DNA of 19,070 nucleotides from positions 1-19,070 of the forward strand of contig JACPZN010000417.1 of assembly GCA_016195505.1 (NCBI GenBank). The letters are read 5' to 3'. The notes beneath the pieces were generated by a model. It saw nothing but the letters and a program-made list of their open reading frames with translations, was not told the origin of the DNA and ran no database searches. Origin of the DNA: Nitrospirota bacterium. Its GTDB lineage: Bacteria > Nitrospirota > Nitrospiria > Nitrospirales > Nitrospiraceae. Shown piece after piece: positions 7,294 to 15,600 of the stretch; within the stretch, counting starts at the first letter, position 1, and every line of letters begins with the position of its first letter. The translations under genes were made by a program, and so were the position numbers.

Positions 7294-7316
7294 ATTTCAA
7301 TATAACGTATTGAAAT
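7294..7316. promoter_or_regulatory. Perfect AT-rich inverted repeat upstream of the TPR gene
   Basis: Arms ATTTCAATA (7294-7302) and TATTGAAAT (7308-7316) flank the 5-base centre TAACG. It lies in the 268-base gap between fcl and the TPR gene, 122 bases before the TPR start. It could be an operator or a weak hairpin after fcl. No T-tract follows. Apart from this I see no gene or clear promoter in 7171-7438. Confidence 0.4.
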
Positions 7317-7438
7317 AAATGAATTCTTGTATCTCCATTTTCTATCTCTCTTGAGCCTTGCTTCTAATGCTCCGGGGGCACAATTTCTGCTTTTATTTTG
7401 CGGGCCCCTCTGATCGTTGGCCTGGAGAAAACGATTTT

Positions 7439-7939
7439 ATGACGCCAGAGCGGACGAGCGAGCCATCAGAAACTGTCATTTCCTCTGCAGAGCGTTATGA
7501 ACGTGGTCTCGCGTTGAAAAACGCCGGATTGCACAAGGCGGCCATTGAACAATTCGAGATGGCCACAGCCGACCAAGCCCTTACCCTAAAGGCGTATGCC
7601 CAGATTGGCCTTTGCTTCAAATTAACCGGCCATTATGAGGAGGCCGTGGCAGCATTTCAAAAAGCACTCAAAGCCTCGACGGGGTCATCCAAAGAGACTG
7701 TTCAGATTCTTTATGTGTTGGGCCGCAGCCTCGAATCGTTGGGACGGGTGACAGAAACGCTGGAAGCTTATCGTTGGATCAGGCGAGAGGATCCGGGGTA
7801 CCGAGATGTGGCCGACCGTATTGAGCAGCTGAGTTCTCGGCGCCCCGTTGTAGCTGGCAAGAAAAGTCACGCTGAAGAGTCCACCAGGGTTGGAGGAGTC
7901 CTCAAGTCCTGGTACGGTCTGCTCGGAAATTCTGAGTAA
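7439..7939 (+). CDS. Small TPR-repeat protein
   Basis: A 166-residue soluble protein made mostly of about three tetratricopeptide repeats. They begin at SAERYERGLALKNAGLHKAA (about 15-45), LKAYAQIGLCFKLTGHYEEA (about 49-80) and VQILYVLGRSLESLGRVTET (about 86-115). TPR arrays are protein-protein interaction scaffolds; no partner can be named. The C-terminal 40 residues are basic and look disordered. The start is ATG at 7439-7441 with GGAG about 11 bases upstream. An upstream ATG at 7358 would add a hydrophobic stretch (FCFYF) and lacks a ribosome site, so I prefer the shorter form. There is no signal peptide. It converges with the small gene at 7959-8252 (19-base gap). Confidence 0.8.
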   Translation: MTPERTSEPSETVISSAERYERGLALKNAGLHKAAIEQFEMATADQALTLKAYAQIGLCFKLTGHYEEAVAAFQKALKASTGSSKETVQILYVLGRSLESLGRVTETLEAYRWIRREDPGYRDVADRIEQLSSRRPVVAGKKSHAEESTRVGGVLKSWYGLLGNSE

Positions 7940-7958
7940 TAGCTCAGTATACAAGTCT

Positions 7959-8252
7959 TCAAGCCATCGCCACCATCATTGAGCCAGTTCGAAAGAAGCA
8001 GATACTGCCGCTGAGTGTATAGCCACGCGCTGAGAGAATCCGTCGGGCATACGAAGGAGGCGTTCGTAGCTCATACTCAAACCCTCGTTGTCGTAAACAG
8101 ACCAATCCTCGCCGACTCAGCCCATCCACAATCGTGAATACTTGATTCCATGTCAACTCTGGAAGACAGGCCAGAAGTTGCTCGAGCAGGATGTGTCGTC
8201 GTTCCTGTACTATTGCGAAAATTGTCACTTCCGCCTGAGTCATAATCGACAT
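7959..8252 (-). CDS. Small winged-helix-like protein, unknown function
   Basis: A 97-residue protein whose first 65 residues look like a compact winged-helix fold. A helix TQAEVTIFAIVQERRHILLE is followed by a second helix, LPELTWNQVFTIVDGLSRRG, and then a basic wing, LVCLRQRGFEYELR. This arrangement is typical of small DNA-binding domains or of protein modules related to them. The fold is inferred from pattern alone. The start may be ATG at 8250-8252 or the in-frame ATG at 8241-8243 (protein beginning MTQAEVT). Neither has a clear Shine-Dalgarno. The C-terminal tail carries no recognisable feature. Confidence 0.65.
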   Translation of the reverse strand: MSIMTQAEVTIFAIVQERRHILLEQLLACLPELTWNQVFTIVDGLSRRGLVCLRQRGFEYELRTPPSYARRILSARGYTLSGSICFFRTGSMMVAMA

Positions 8253-8427
8253 TGGCTATGATCTATTTGATAGTTTCGAGAGAGAGTCAAATTTTCGACA
8301 GCTTCTGTCTTGCTGAAATGAATCTGCCTTTGCGTAGCTCCAACGGCGTCACGTTCATGTAAAACTTCTGTTAACTGCGCCATCTCCCTGTGGTAGGCTC
8401 ATGCCTCATCACGAGGAGGGAGCCATT

Positions 8428-8964
8428 ATGGATTGCGTGCTGATTCGCCATGGCATTGCGGTTGAACCAGAGGAATGGGAGGGGTCGGAGGAAAATCGCC
8501 CCTTGACCGAAAAAGGGAAGAAGCGCGCCCGACAGGCTGCGACAGGTCTCGCAGCGATGAACTGCAAGCCGACCCACCTTTTCAGCAGCCCATTTGTCCG
8601 TGCTTACGACACGGCCAGGGTGGTTCGCATGGCCACCTGCCCATTCCTCAAGGTCGAGACACGCGATGAGCTAGCTGTCGGCTCTACGCCCGAGCGAATC
8701 ATCACTCTCTTGCGCTCGCTTCCATCGGAATCAGTAGTGATGTGTGTGGGCCATGAACCGCTGCTTGGTGAACTGGCAGGCCTCTTGCTCTGCGGCAAAT
8801 CGACTTCAAGTTTTTCCATGAAGAAGGCCGGGGCCGCGCTCATTCATCTGTCTGATGGCGTCAAGCCAGGGCAGGGACTACTTCGATGGTGGCTCCTACC
8901 GATGCAATTGCGCGCTTTGGGGAAGGGGAGGACAAAAGTTAAGGAAGCAGGCAGAAGTTCTTAG
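8428..8964 (+). CDS. sixA: Phosphohistidine phosphatase SixA
   Basis: A 178-residue histidine phosphatase. SixA removes phosphate from phosphohistidine, for example on histidine-containing phosphotransfer or PTS-type proteins, in the cytoplasm. The phosphate-pocket motif RHG is at 7-9 (catalytic His8), followed by PLTEKGKKRARQAATGL (SixA-type), a second pocket segment LFSSPFVRAYDTA, and VGHEPLLGELAGLLL supplying the second catalytic histidine. The C-terminal roughly 25 residues exceed the E. coli protein and are basic. The start is ATG at 8428, chosen because GGAGG lies 8 bases upstream; the longer form from 8401 lacks one. Its stop codon overlaps, tail to tail, the stop of the minus-strand kinase gene (shared TTAG at 8961-8964). 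Confidence 0.92.
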   Translation: MDCVLIRHGIAVEPEEWEGSEENRPLTEKGKKRARQAATGLAAMNCKPTHLFSSPFVRAYDTARVVRMATCPFLKVETRDELAVGSTPERIITLLRSLPSESVVMCVGHEPLLGELAGLLLCGKSTSSFSMKKAGAALIHLSDGVKPGQGLLRWWLLPMQLRALGKGRTKVKEAGRSS

Positions 8965-9683
8965 GCGGGTACACGCTCCTTTTCACCCGTCCGCTTGTGG
9001 TTCTGTAGAATGGGAAGAATGTGCCCTCGCAGTTCTTCTTGAATCTCTTCAGGTGATTTTCTGGCATCGACGACGTGAAAGCGAAATTCCTCGGCCATCT
9101 TGTCGAATTCTTCGATCAGCAGCGACTGGTACTTCTTGAAGCTGTCATACAGATCGGCTCCGAGCCTGAGATCCATCCCAGACTCCCAGTAGTTCATCCC
9201 GGTGGTTTCGATTACCCGAAGCGCCAATGTCTCCACGTCGATACGCAGGTAGCACACGAGGTCTGGTATCAGCGCAAACCCGAATACGTCGCGAATCCAT
9301 TTCCGGTCTCCGCTCCGTACAAAATCCCGCGCGAAGGCCGTATAGATATAGCGATCCGCCAGCACGACGAACCCGGATCGGAGGGCGGGAATAATCTGGT
9401 GTTCAAGACGATCCGCGAAATCGGTCGCATAGAGCAGGCTAAGCGACCAGCGATCGAGAATGTTGCCGGCTTTCGCCATCTCGATCGCTTTGGACATGAG
9501 GTTCGACCTCGTCCATCCGGTTGTGAGCACGCCATAGCCCTGCACCTCCAGCCATTCCTGCAACATCTCGATGTGTGTCGACCGTCCGACGCCGTCGGTG
9601 CCCTCGATGGCGATCAGCTTCCCCTTCAAGTCACTCGGATTTAGGTACGTCAAACCGTCGCCAAAATAACGTACGTCGACCAT
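8961..9683 (-). CDS. Thymidylate-kinase-like protein with altered P-loop (second of a tandem pair)
   Basis: A 240-residue protein of the thymidylate kinase (P-loop NMP kinase) family. The P-loop reads GTDGVGRST (28-36): the lysine that contacts the phosphates in normal members is arginine (R34, codon CGG). The rest is well kept: YATDFADRLEHQIIPAL, the DRY motif in VLADRYIYTAFARDFV, and a lid/acceptor region ending in FHVVDARKSPEEIQ. The usual EPGGT-type loop is absent. It could be a pseudokinase partner of the upstream kinase or an enzyme with changed chemistry. The start is ATG at 9681-9683 with GAGGT 4-5 bases upstream. It overlaps the upstream kinase by 53 bases in another frame, so translation is probably coupled. 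dTMP kinase activity is not assured. Confidence 0.85.
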   Translation of the reverse strand: MVDVRYFGDGLTYLNPSDLKGKLIAIEGTDGVGRSTHIEMLQEWLEVQGYGVLTTGWTRSNLMSKAIEMAKAGNILDRWSLSLLYATDFADRLEHQIIPALRSGFVVLADRYIYTAFARDFVRSGDRKWIRDVFGFALIPDLVCYLRIDVETLALRVIETTGMNYWESGMDLRLGADLYDSFKKYQSLLIEEFDKMAEEFRFHVVDARKSPEEIQEELRGHILPILQNHKRTGEKERVPA

Positions 9684-10380
9684 AGGTACCTCGTCTGGGT
9701 TTATAGCCGTGGAGCGCCTCTTCCACCAGCGTCCGCATGTGTTCCTGTTGCGTTTCGATATCCTGGGTCGCATCCATCGTCAGCAGCCCGTACTCATCGA
9801 CGATTTTTTCATACTCGGCCAGAATCTGCGTTTGGAACAATCTGAAACTCTCCGTCACGTCGGGGCTGAGATTCATGTCCATGCCGGCCTCGTAGTACTT
9901 GAACTGCCCACGAGTTCCCCGCAAGAGCCGCGAGATCGCCACTTCAATAGGCACCTTGTAATAGAAGGCCATGTCGGGTTTGACGGCGAAGGCGTAAAGT
10001 TTCCTTACCCATTCACGCGACACCCCGCGCACCACGTCACGCGCAAACGCCGTGTACATATACCGATCGGCCAAGACCAGCATGCCGGCTTTGAGAGGAG
10101 GAAGAATCTGGTGATACAACCGGCTGGCGAAGTCGGTCGCATGGAGCAGGCTGAATGTGGTCGGCGTGAGGCTCTTCGTTTTCTTCCCCCGCTTGGTGGT
10201 TTCTTTGACCAAGTCGGATGAATTCCACTCCGTGAAGAACACCTTGTGGCCTTTTGCTTCAAGCCACTTGTGCAACAGCAGCAACTGCGTGCTTTTCCCT
10301 GAACCGTCGATTCCTTCAACGATGATCAACTTCCCTGAATACGGGTGGGGTGCGGGTCTAGTTTCCTCCTGCTCGGTCAT
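9631..10380 (-). CDS. Thymidylate-kinase-like protein (first of a tandem pair)
   Basis: A 249-residue P-loop kinase of the thymidylate kinase family. Walker A is intact, GIDGSGKST (23-31), then LLHATDFASRLYHQILPPLK, a DRY motif at 105-107 (LADRYMYTAFARDVVRG) and a C-terminal extension rich in Arg/Lys. The enzyme class transfers phosphate from ATP to a (deoxy)nucleoside monophosphate, usually dTMP. However, the EPGGT loop of true dTMP kinases is replaced by TEWNSSDLV, so the substrate may differ. The start ATG overlaps the ppx stop codon (ATGA at 10377-10380), a classic translational-coupling arrangement. It is about 40 residues longer than E. coli Tmk. Neighbours Ppx/GppA and SixA suggest a role in phosphate or phosphoryl metabolism, which is inference. 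Confidence 0.88.
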   Translation of the reverse strand: MTEQEETRPAPHPYSGKLIIVEGIDGSGKSTQLLLLHKWLEAKGHKVFFTEWNSSDLVKETTKRGKKTKSLTPTTFSLLHATDFASRLYHQILPPLKAGMLVLADRYMYTAFARDVVRGVSREWVRKLYAFAVKPDMAFYYKVPIEVAISRLLRGTRGQFKYYEAGMDMNLSPDVTESFRLFQTQILAEYEKIVDEYGLLTMDATQDIETQQEHMRTLVEEALHGYKPRRGTYGRRTLFWRRFDVPKSE

Positions 10381-11930
10381 GACTTGTCAGCCTCCTGCAT
10401 GACTTCCGAGAATCTGACTCGCCGGCGGAAGACTTGCTCAAACAAATCAGCCCGGTTCTTTGCCGCCCACAGTTCCATCTCTGCATCACCCGACACGACC
10501 GCCTCAATCGTTATCGTCTTGCCGCATGTCACATGCACCGTCTGCACCACGGAAAAATGCGTGCGATCGAGCCCGTCGGCAATCCGCAGCAACGCCGCTA
10601 AGATCTTCACCACTCCTTTCAGCCGATGCCCCAAACTGCCGAACCCTTCATGCTTGAAAGCCGGCATTGCCCTGCGATGGTAGCGTGCAACATTAGCCAC
10701 CACTTCGATTTCGTCCGCCGTCAATCCTCCTAGGTCGCTATGCTTGATCAGGTAATAGGCGTGCTTGTGATGTTGTCTTGGATTGATAAGATAGCCGATA
10801 TCGTGCAAGACGGCGGCGTACTCAAGCCAACAACGCTCTTGCTGCCCCAATCGATGTAACCGTTTAGTCTGGTCAAACAGGCGAAGTGCCAAGCCGGCCA
10901 CATGCAGCGAATGCACTTCCGGGGCATGGCAGCGCCGGGCGAGCCCGATCACGTTCCGCCGACGCACATCGGGAATTTCATTCTCGGCTTTCAGGCCGTC
11001 GCGGTGCCGTTCGATAAAATCGTAGATGACGCCTTCTCGAATTGCCTTGTCGCAGAGCGTCATTTCCTCAAGGCCCGACAACTCCAGAAGACATCGAAGC
11101 ACAATCGTGGCAGGTAGCAGCGTATCGGCCCGCTTGGGGTCCAGACCGGGAATCGCCAATCGTGCTTTCACAGACGACCTGGCCAACTCGGCCTCCAGAA
11201 CCCGGATGTCTTTGAGCGTCACTGTGGCAAGATTGTGTTGTGGTATCGGACGCCGGGTCTGGCGCAGATGAATGATGTCGGCTATGTTGCCGGCCATACC
11301 GGATGTGGCCACCAGCGATTCGAACTTCTTGGGCCTGAATGATCCAAGCGCGGCCTTGAGTGGGTCTGTCACAGCCTCCTCAAGTGCGCGCATCATTTGG
11401 TTTGAGGGCGGTGTCTTCGACAGAAATTGATCGACCAGGCGGATGGCCCCCAGCTTGAGACTCTTGGCGTGGATCATGCCTCCCCGACTCCCTACGATCA
11501 GTTCCACCGATCCACCACCGACATCGACGACCATCGTCGGTCCATCCGGGAGTGCGATACTGTTTTTCACCCCAAGGAAAATCAGCCGGGCTTCCTCAAC
11601 CCCGCTGATCACCCGTACCGTCAGCCCGGTCTGTTCCGCGATCAAGTCGACAAAATCGCCGCCATTCCGTGCTTCGCGTACTGCGCTGGTCGCCACCGCG
11701 ACGATACGATCAAATCCCTTATTGCGAGCAAGCGTCACCAGCGTCTTAAGGACCTCCAGTGCGCGAGCGATGGCTTCATCAGAAAGCTGTCTGGTGGCAA
11801 AAGCTCCATTGCCCAGGCGGGTCATGTCCTTGAAACGGTCAAGGATTTTGTAGCTGGCATCCGGCAGGACCTCAGCCAGTACCATATGGATGGAATTGGT
11901 CCCGATATCGATGACGGCAAGCTTGGCCAC
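10377..11930 (-). CDS. ppx: Ppx/GppA family phosphatase (exopolyphosphatase / pppGpp phosphohydrolase)
   Basis: A 517-residue enzyme that removes terminal phosphates from polyphosphate, or the 5'-phosphate from pppGpp. The two activities cannot be told apart by sequence here. The N-terminal actin/HSP70-type ATPase-like domain (about 1-310) shows the phosphate-1 motif VIDIGTNSIHMVLAEV (6-21) and the phosphate-2 motif VVDVGGGSVELIVG (about 133-146). The C-terminal HD-type domain (about 315-500) shows VLHDIGYLINPRQHHKHAYY. The start is GTG at 11928-11930 (next residues AKLAVIDIG). The ribosome site is weak, but no upstream in-frame alternative is better. It heads a three-gene operon with the two kinase-like genes. 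A promoter candidate is at 11972-12000. Confidence 0.93.
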   Translation of the reverse strand: MAKLAVIDIGTNSIHMVLAEVLPDASYKILDRFKDMTRLGNGAFATRQLSDEAIARALEVLKTLVTLARNKGFDRIVAVATSAVREARNGGDFVDLIAEQTGLTVRVISGVEEARLIFLGVKNSIALPDGPTMVVDVGGGSVELIVGSRGGMIHAKSLKLGAIRLVDQFLSKTPPSNQMMRALEEAVTDPLKAALGSFRPKKFESLVATSGMAGNIADIIHLRQTRRPIPQHNLATVTLKDIRVLEAELARSSVKARLAIPGLDPKRADTLLPATIVLRCLLELSGLEEMTLCDKAIREGVIYDFIERHRDGLKAENEIPDVRRRNVIGLARRCHAPEVHSLHVAGLALRLFDQTKRLHRLGQQERCWLEYAAVLHDIGYLINPRQHHKHAYYLIKHSDLGGLTADEIEVVANVARYHRRAMPAFKHEGFGSLGHRLKGVVKILAALLRIADGLDRTHFSVVQTVHVTCGKTITIEAVVSGDAEMELWAAKNRADLFEQVFRRRVRFSEVMQEADKS

Positions 11931-11971
11931 GGCAAACGCCCTTAAAGTTGGGCTAACGCAGGAGCGATGGG

Positions 11972-12000
11972 ACCTTAAAGAACGGGCAAGGGCCTGTCAA
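11972..12000 (-). promoter_or_regulatory. Candidate sigma-70 promoter for the ppx-kinase-kinase operon
   Basis: On the minus strand a perfect -35 TTGACA (11995-12000) is followed after 17 bases by TAAGGT (11972-11977), a weak -10. Transcription would start near 11965, about 35 bases before the GTG start of ppx. The gap between ppx and the Pal-like gene (11931-12084) holds no gene. It also contains a short stem (TGGCTG / CAGCCA, 12048-12063) without a T-tract. Confidence 0.4.
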
Positions 12001-12084
12001 GGACGGGAATGTTAAATTAATGTTGCAGGCAAGGGTATGACGGCGGATGGCTGGTTGCAGCCAGTATTGCCAAACTGAAGCCGA

Positions 12085-12654
12085 CTACTCTTTCACAACA
12101 AAATGTACGCTACGGTTCTTCTGCATACAATCGTTCGTGTGCTGGAAACAGAGGGGGCGATCTTTGCCGTAGCTTGTCGTCTTGAGGTCGACGGAAAGCC
12201 CTAATTGCTGGAGATAGGACTTCACATTCTTGGCTCGACGTTCGCCTAGGACGATATTATAGGCGGACGTTCCTACTTCGTCGCCGCGGCCCTCGAGAAG
12301 CACGCGTGTCACACCATCTTCCTTGAGCCGTCTGGCGTTGGCCTCCACGACCGGCAGGGCATCCACCCGGATGGAGTCTCGATCAAAGTCAAACAGTATG
12401 TCCATCAACGCCCCTACCGTCAGTCCAGTTGCATTTCTGGCGGACAACTCGGTCCGCATGGAAGGACTCGTCCGTGAGGTCGCGACGCCAAGATCACTAG
12501 GTGAGATCTCCTTGATCGCCGGCTCGCCGACCCGTTCTTCCTGAGCCATCCGCTCATGACCGGTTCCAGCTCCAGACTTGGTCGCGCAACCTTGCGCAAG
12601 CAGGGCGGTAATAGCCAGTGTTCCGAACACGATGAAGTATCGGGCTTGTCGCAT
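12085..12654 (-). CDS. pal: Pal-like OmpA-domain lipoprotein
   Basis: A 189-residue lipoprotein that anchors the outer membrane to peptidoglycan through a C-terminal OmpA domain. The N-terminus MRQARYFIVFG plus a hydrophobic stretch ends in LLAQGC, giving lipidated Cys23. A Ser/Thr-rich linker follows, then the OmpA domain (about 80-188): ILFDFDRDSIR, VLLEGRGDEVGTSAYNIVLG, ERRAKNVKSYLQQLG and a peptidoglycan-contact end CMQKNRSVHFVVKE. Two cysteines (PLCFQHTNDC) are placed as in some Pal proteins and could form a disulfide. The start is ATG at 12652-12654 with GGGAGG 4 bases upstream. Longer in-frame starts up to 12762 would place the signal peptide internally. It lies 44 bases after the DUF255-reductase fusion gene on the same strand, so is likely co-transcribed. 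No other tol genes are in view. Confidence 0.88.
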   Translation of the reverse strand: MRQARYFIVFGTLAITALLAQGCATKSGAGTGHERMAQEERVGEPAIKEISPSDLGVATSRTSPSMRTELSARNATGLTVGALMDILFDFDRDSIRVDALPVVEANARRLKEDGVTRVLLEGRGDEVGTSAYNIVLGERRAKNVKSYLQQLGLSVDLKTTSYGKDRPLCFQHTNDCMQKNRSVHFVVKE

Positions 12655-12698
12655 ACGTCCTCCCATTCTCGTTTTCGCTATTGAAGGCATTTCAACCA

Positions 12699-15600
12699 TC
12701 AATGGATTGCGACGGTTTTGATCTTTTCGTACAAGGATCTGACATCCTTGAGGGGTTCCCACCTGAGTACAGCCAAGGCATCATCAACGTACCGTGAGGT
12801 CCGCATTCCGTTCAACACGCAAGTGACTCCAGGCGTACTAGCAAGGATCCAGAGCGCCTTCCGCGAGAGCGAGTCGGCGCGACGTGGCGCCGGTAGGAAA
12901 GGATCAATTGCGTTTGCCACCAAAGCGGTTCGAGCACGACTTCGTTCCGTTGCTTCATACCGCAAACCGCGCAGCAGCATGAGCAGCTCTGGAATGTACC
13001 GATCACGCCAGGTTTCCCATTGCTCAGATACGGCTCCAGAGAAGTGCCGCGAGAGCGCCTTCAGCACCTGGTTTACTTGGGGGGCAATCATGTGCTGTTC
13101 GATTTGTTCCCAATGTTCCAGCCCCTGTATCTGAGGACGTACTCGCTGCAATTCATGGGCCCAATTGAAAAACTCAGTCGGCGTCATGCTTTGCCCAGCC
13201 TGTTGGATACCAGGCGCAATAGAACTTCGATATTCCTGTTCGAGATTTCCTACAGTGCCAAGCTGGCGCGCGATATCGACGGGCGCACCTTCAACAGGGA
13301 AGTCTGCCAGACGCAACATTCCACCCTGCGGAGCAGGGATGGCATTCAAAGGGCGATTTACCAACACAGCCACGCCCACCTGTGCCGCATACTCCAACAA
13401 GGTTTGCCGATTGGAGGGCCCCGTGTTGGCGGTCAGCGCGGCTCCTGATTCGAACAAATTCATCGGGAGCTGTATGACACAGAAATGATGGCGATCGCAT
13501 TTTGCCGATTTCCCTGCTGCTTGCGCTGCCTGAACCATATGCGCAAGCGAGGTTGCTTCGGGATCGTCGGTTGGAGTCGTCACCGTGTTCGATGAAACAC
13601 CGTAGTACTGCAGCCGCCCAGCCGAAACCTGAGATTCGAAATAGGCGAAGGCTCGTTCAAGCCGATCATAGAAGTTTGCCCGAAGCTTGGCCAGGTCTTT
13701 CTCCCCACGACGTGACGCCTGCGACAAGAAGTATTCTGGATTATGCAGTAGACAGATATCCAACGTGGCAAGGCCGAGACGATCCAGAGAGAAGGTCAAT
13801 TGGTCCGCCAAGAATTCCGGATGAATGCAATGCCAGACGCCGTCCCCATACTTCACCATGTCGGGGTAGGGTTGGCCGGCCTTTTCTCTCGCTTCGGCAA
13901 GCTTCAAATTTTGCCCTTGCACATATCCGATCTTGGAGACGACGATGACCTCTTCACGCCGGAGTTCGCCCGATGCGATGAGCTCCGCGATGGCGGATCC
14001 CACCAGGCGCTCACTGTCGCCGTCCATATAGTTCGTCGAGGTATCAATGAGGTTACAGGAGTCCCGCAAGGCTTTCTTGAGGGCCTCTCGGTGGTCGGCG
14101 GTTTGGGTGTCCACGCGATAGGTGCCAAACCCCAATCGTGTCGTCGTGAGCCCCGTTGTGCCAAGCGCCACAAATCCGTTGGCTAGTGACGGCTCGCCTG
14201 TCCGTCCGATCGTACGCGCCGCATAGGCAGCTGTTCCTTGAACCGTTGCGCGGCCGGAGTGCTGCGTGCCTTTCAGCATCTTCTGTTTGCTGCCAGGTCG
14301 ATCTGGTGACCTGGCCACGTAGGTTTGCAATGCATCCAATACGGATCGAGGGTCAGTGACAGGTTGCTGGCAACTGAAGTTTCGGCAGATGTACAATGCT
14401 GGATTGCCTGCTACGGCCTGCTTGCCCTTTAAGAGAGGCAAAGAAGACGATATGCCTGGCTGGCCTGTCGCTAGGATGCGATTGGGGAGGTAGCAATCAG
14501 CTACCGCCTGACGCAGCGCACGAAATCCCTCCTGCGTCTCGTCGCCGATAAACGCCAGTTCCACCGGCCCTTCGGTCAGAAAATCCACCACGGCCAGGCT
14601 CTTGGCAAAAGCTCGCGGATAGCGGGCAATCTGCCGTCCATAAGCACGCACTGCGCCGATTGCCGCATCGCGCCAATCCTGTCGATCAAAGTGGAAGGAC
14701 AGCCGTGCCAAAGCCGATGCAGCAACGGCGTTGGCACTAGGGGTTGCTCCATCAGCCCCGTCTCGGCCTCGAAGAATGAGAGACTCATGATGTTTCGCGG
14801 TGGTGAAGAAGCCTCCTTGCGAGTCATCCATAAAATCCCCCATAAGATAGTCAGCCAACCGCGCCGCTGCATGGAGATACGTTTCGGCGGCACCGGCCTC
14901 ATACAGATCCAGAAGCCCTTCGGCCAAGTAGGCATAGTCTTCAAGATAGGCATCGAGTTGGGCACGACCGGCCTGTGATGTGCGCAACAACCGGCCCTCC
15001 GCGCGGACGTGTGTCCGGAGCAGAAAAGTCGCCGTCCGCTGAGCTGCCTCGCGATAGCGATCCTCTCCAAAGACTCGCGCCGCCTCCGCCATTGCCGACA
15101 GCGTCATGCCGTTCCACGCGGTGATCACTTTATCGTCCAGTCCAGGCGGTATACGCTGCTGTCGTGCCCGATACAGCACTGGCTTCACACGAGTTGCTGT
15201 CTCCTGCAACTCATCCGCCGTCAAATTGAGCCGCTTCGCAATGTCTTCAATGGGTCGTAGGCGATTTGGGATGTTCTTGTGTTCCCAATTTCCCGAATCA
15301 GTGATGTCGTAGAGTTCACAGAATCGCCGAGCCTCCTCGTCGTTCTTCAGCGCGGTTTGTATCTCGGCCGGTGTCCAGACAAAGAACTTTCCTTCGACAC
15401 CCTCGGAGTCGGCATCTGTCGCCGAGTAGAAGCCACCCTCTGGTCTGGTCATCTCCCGCAGCACATAGTCGAGCACCTCAGTCGCTACCTGCCGGTACAG
15501 AGGCTTCTTCGTGACTTGATAGGCCTCGACGTACACGCGAGCCAGCAGCGCATTGTCATAGAGCATCTTCTCGAAGTGAGGAACCAGCCATCGTTCATCG

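Noticed and set aside
8297..8309. Short GACAG/CTGTC dyad before sixA as an SOS (LexA) site
   Set aside because: The arms are only five bases and the spacing does not fit known LexA boxes; likely chance.
12655..12762. Longer N-terminus for the Pal-like protein
   Set aside because: It would bury the lipoprotein signal and overlap the upstream gene; ATG 12652-12654 has a proper ribosome site.
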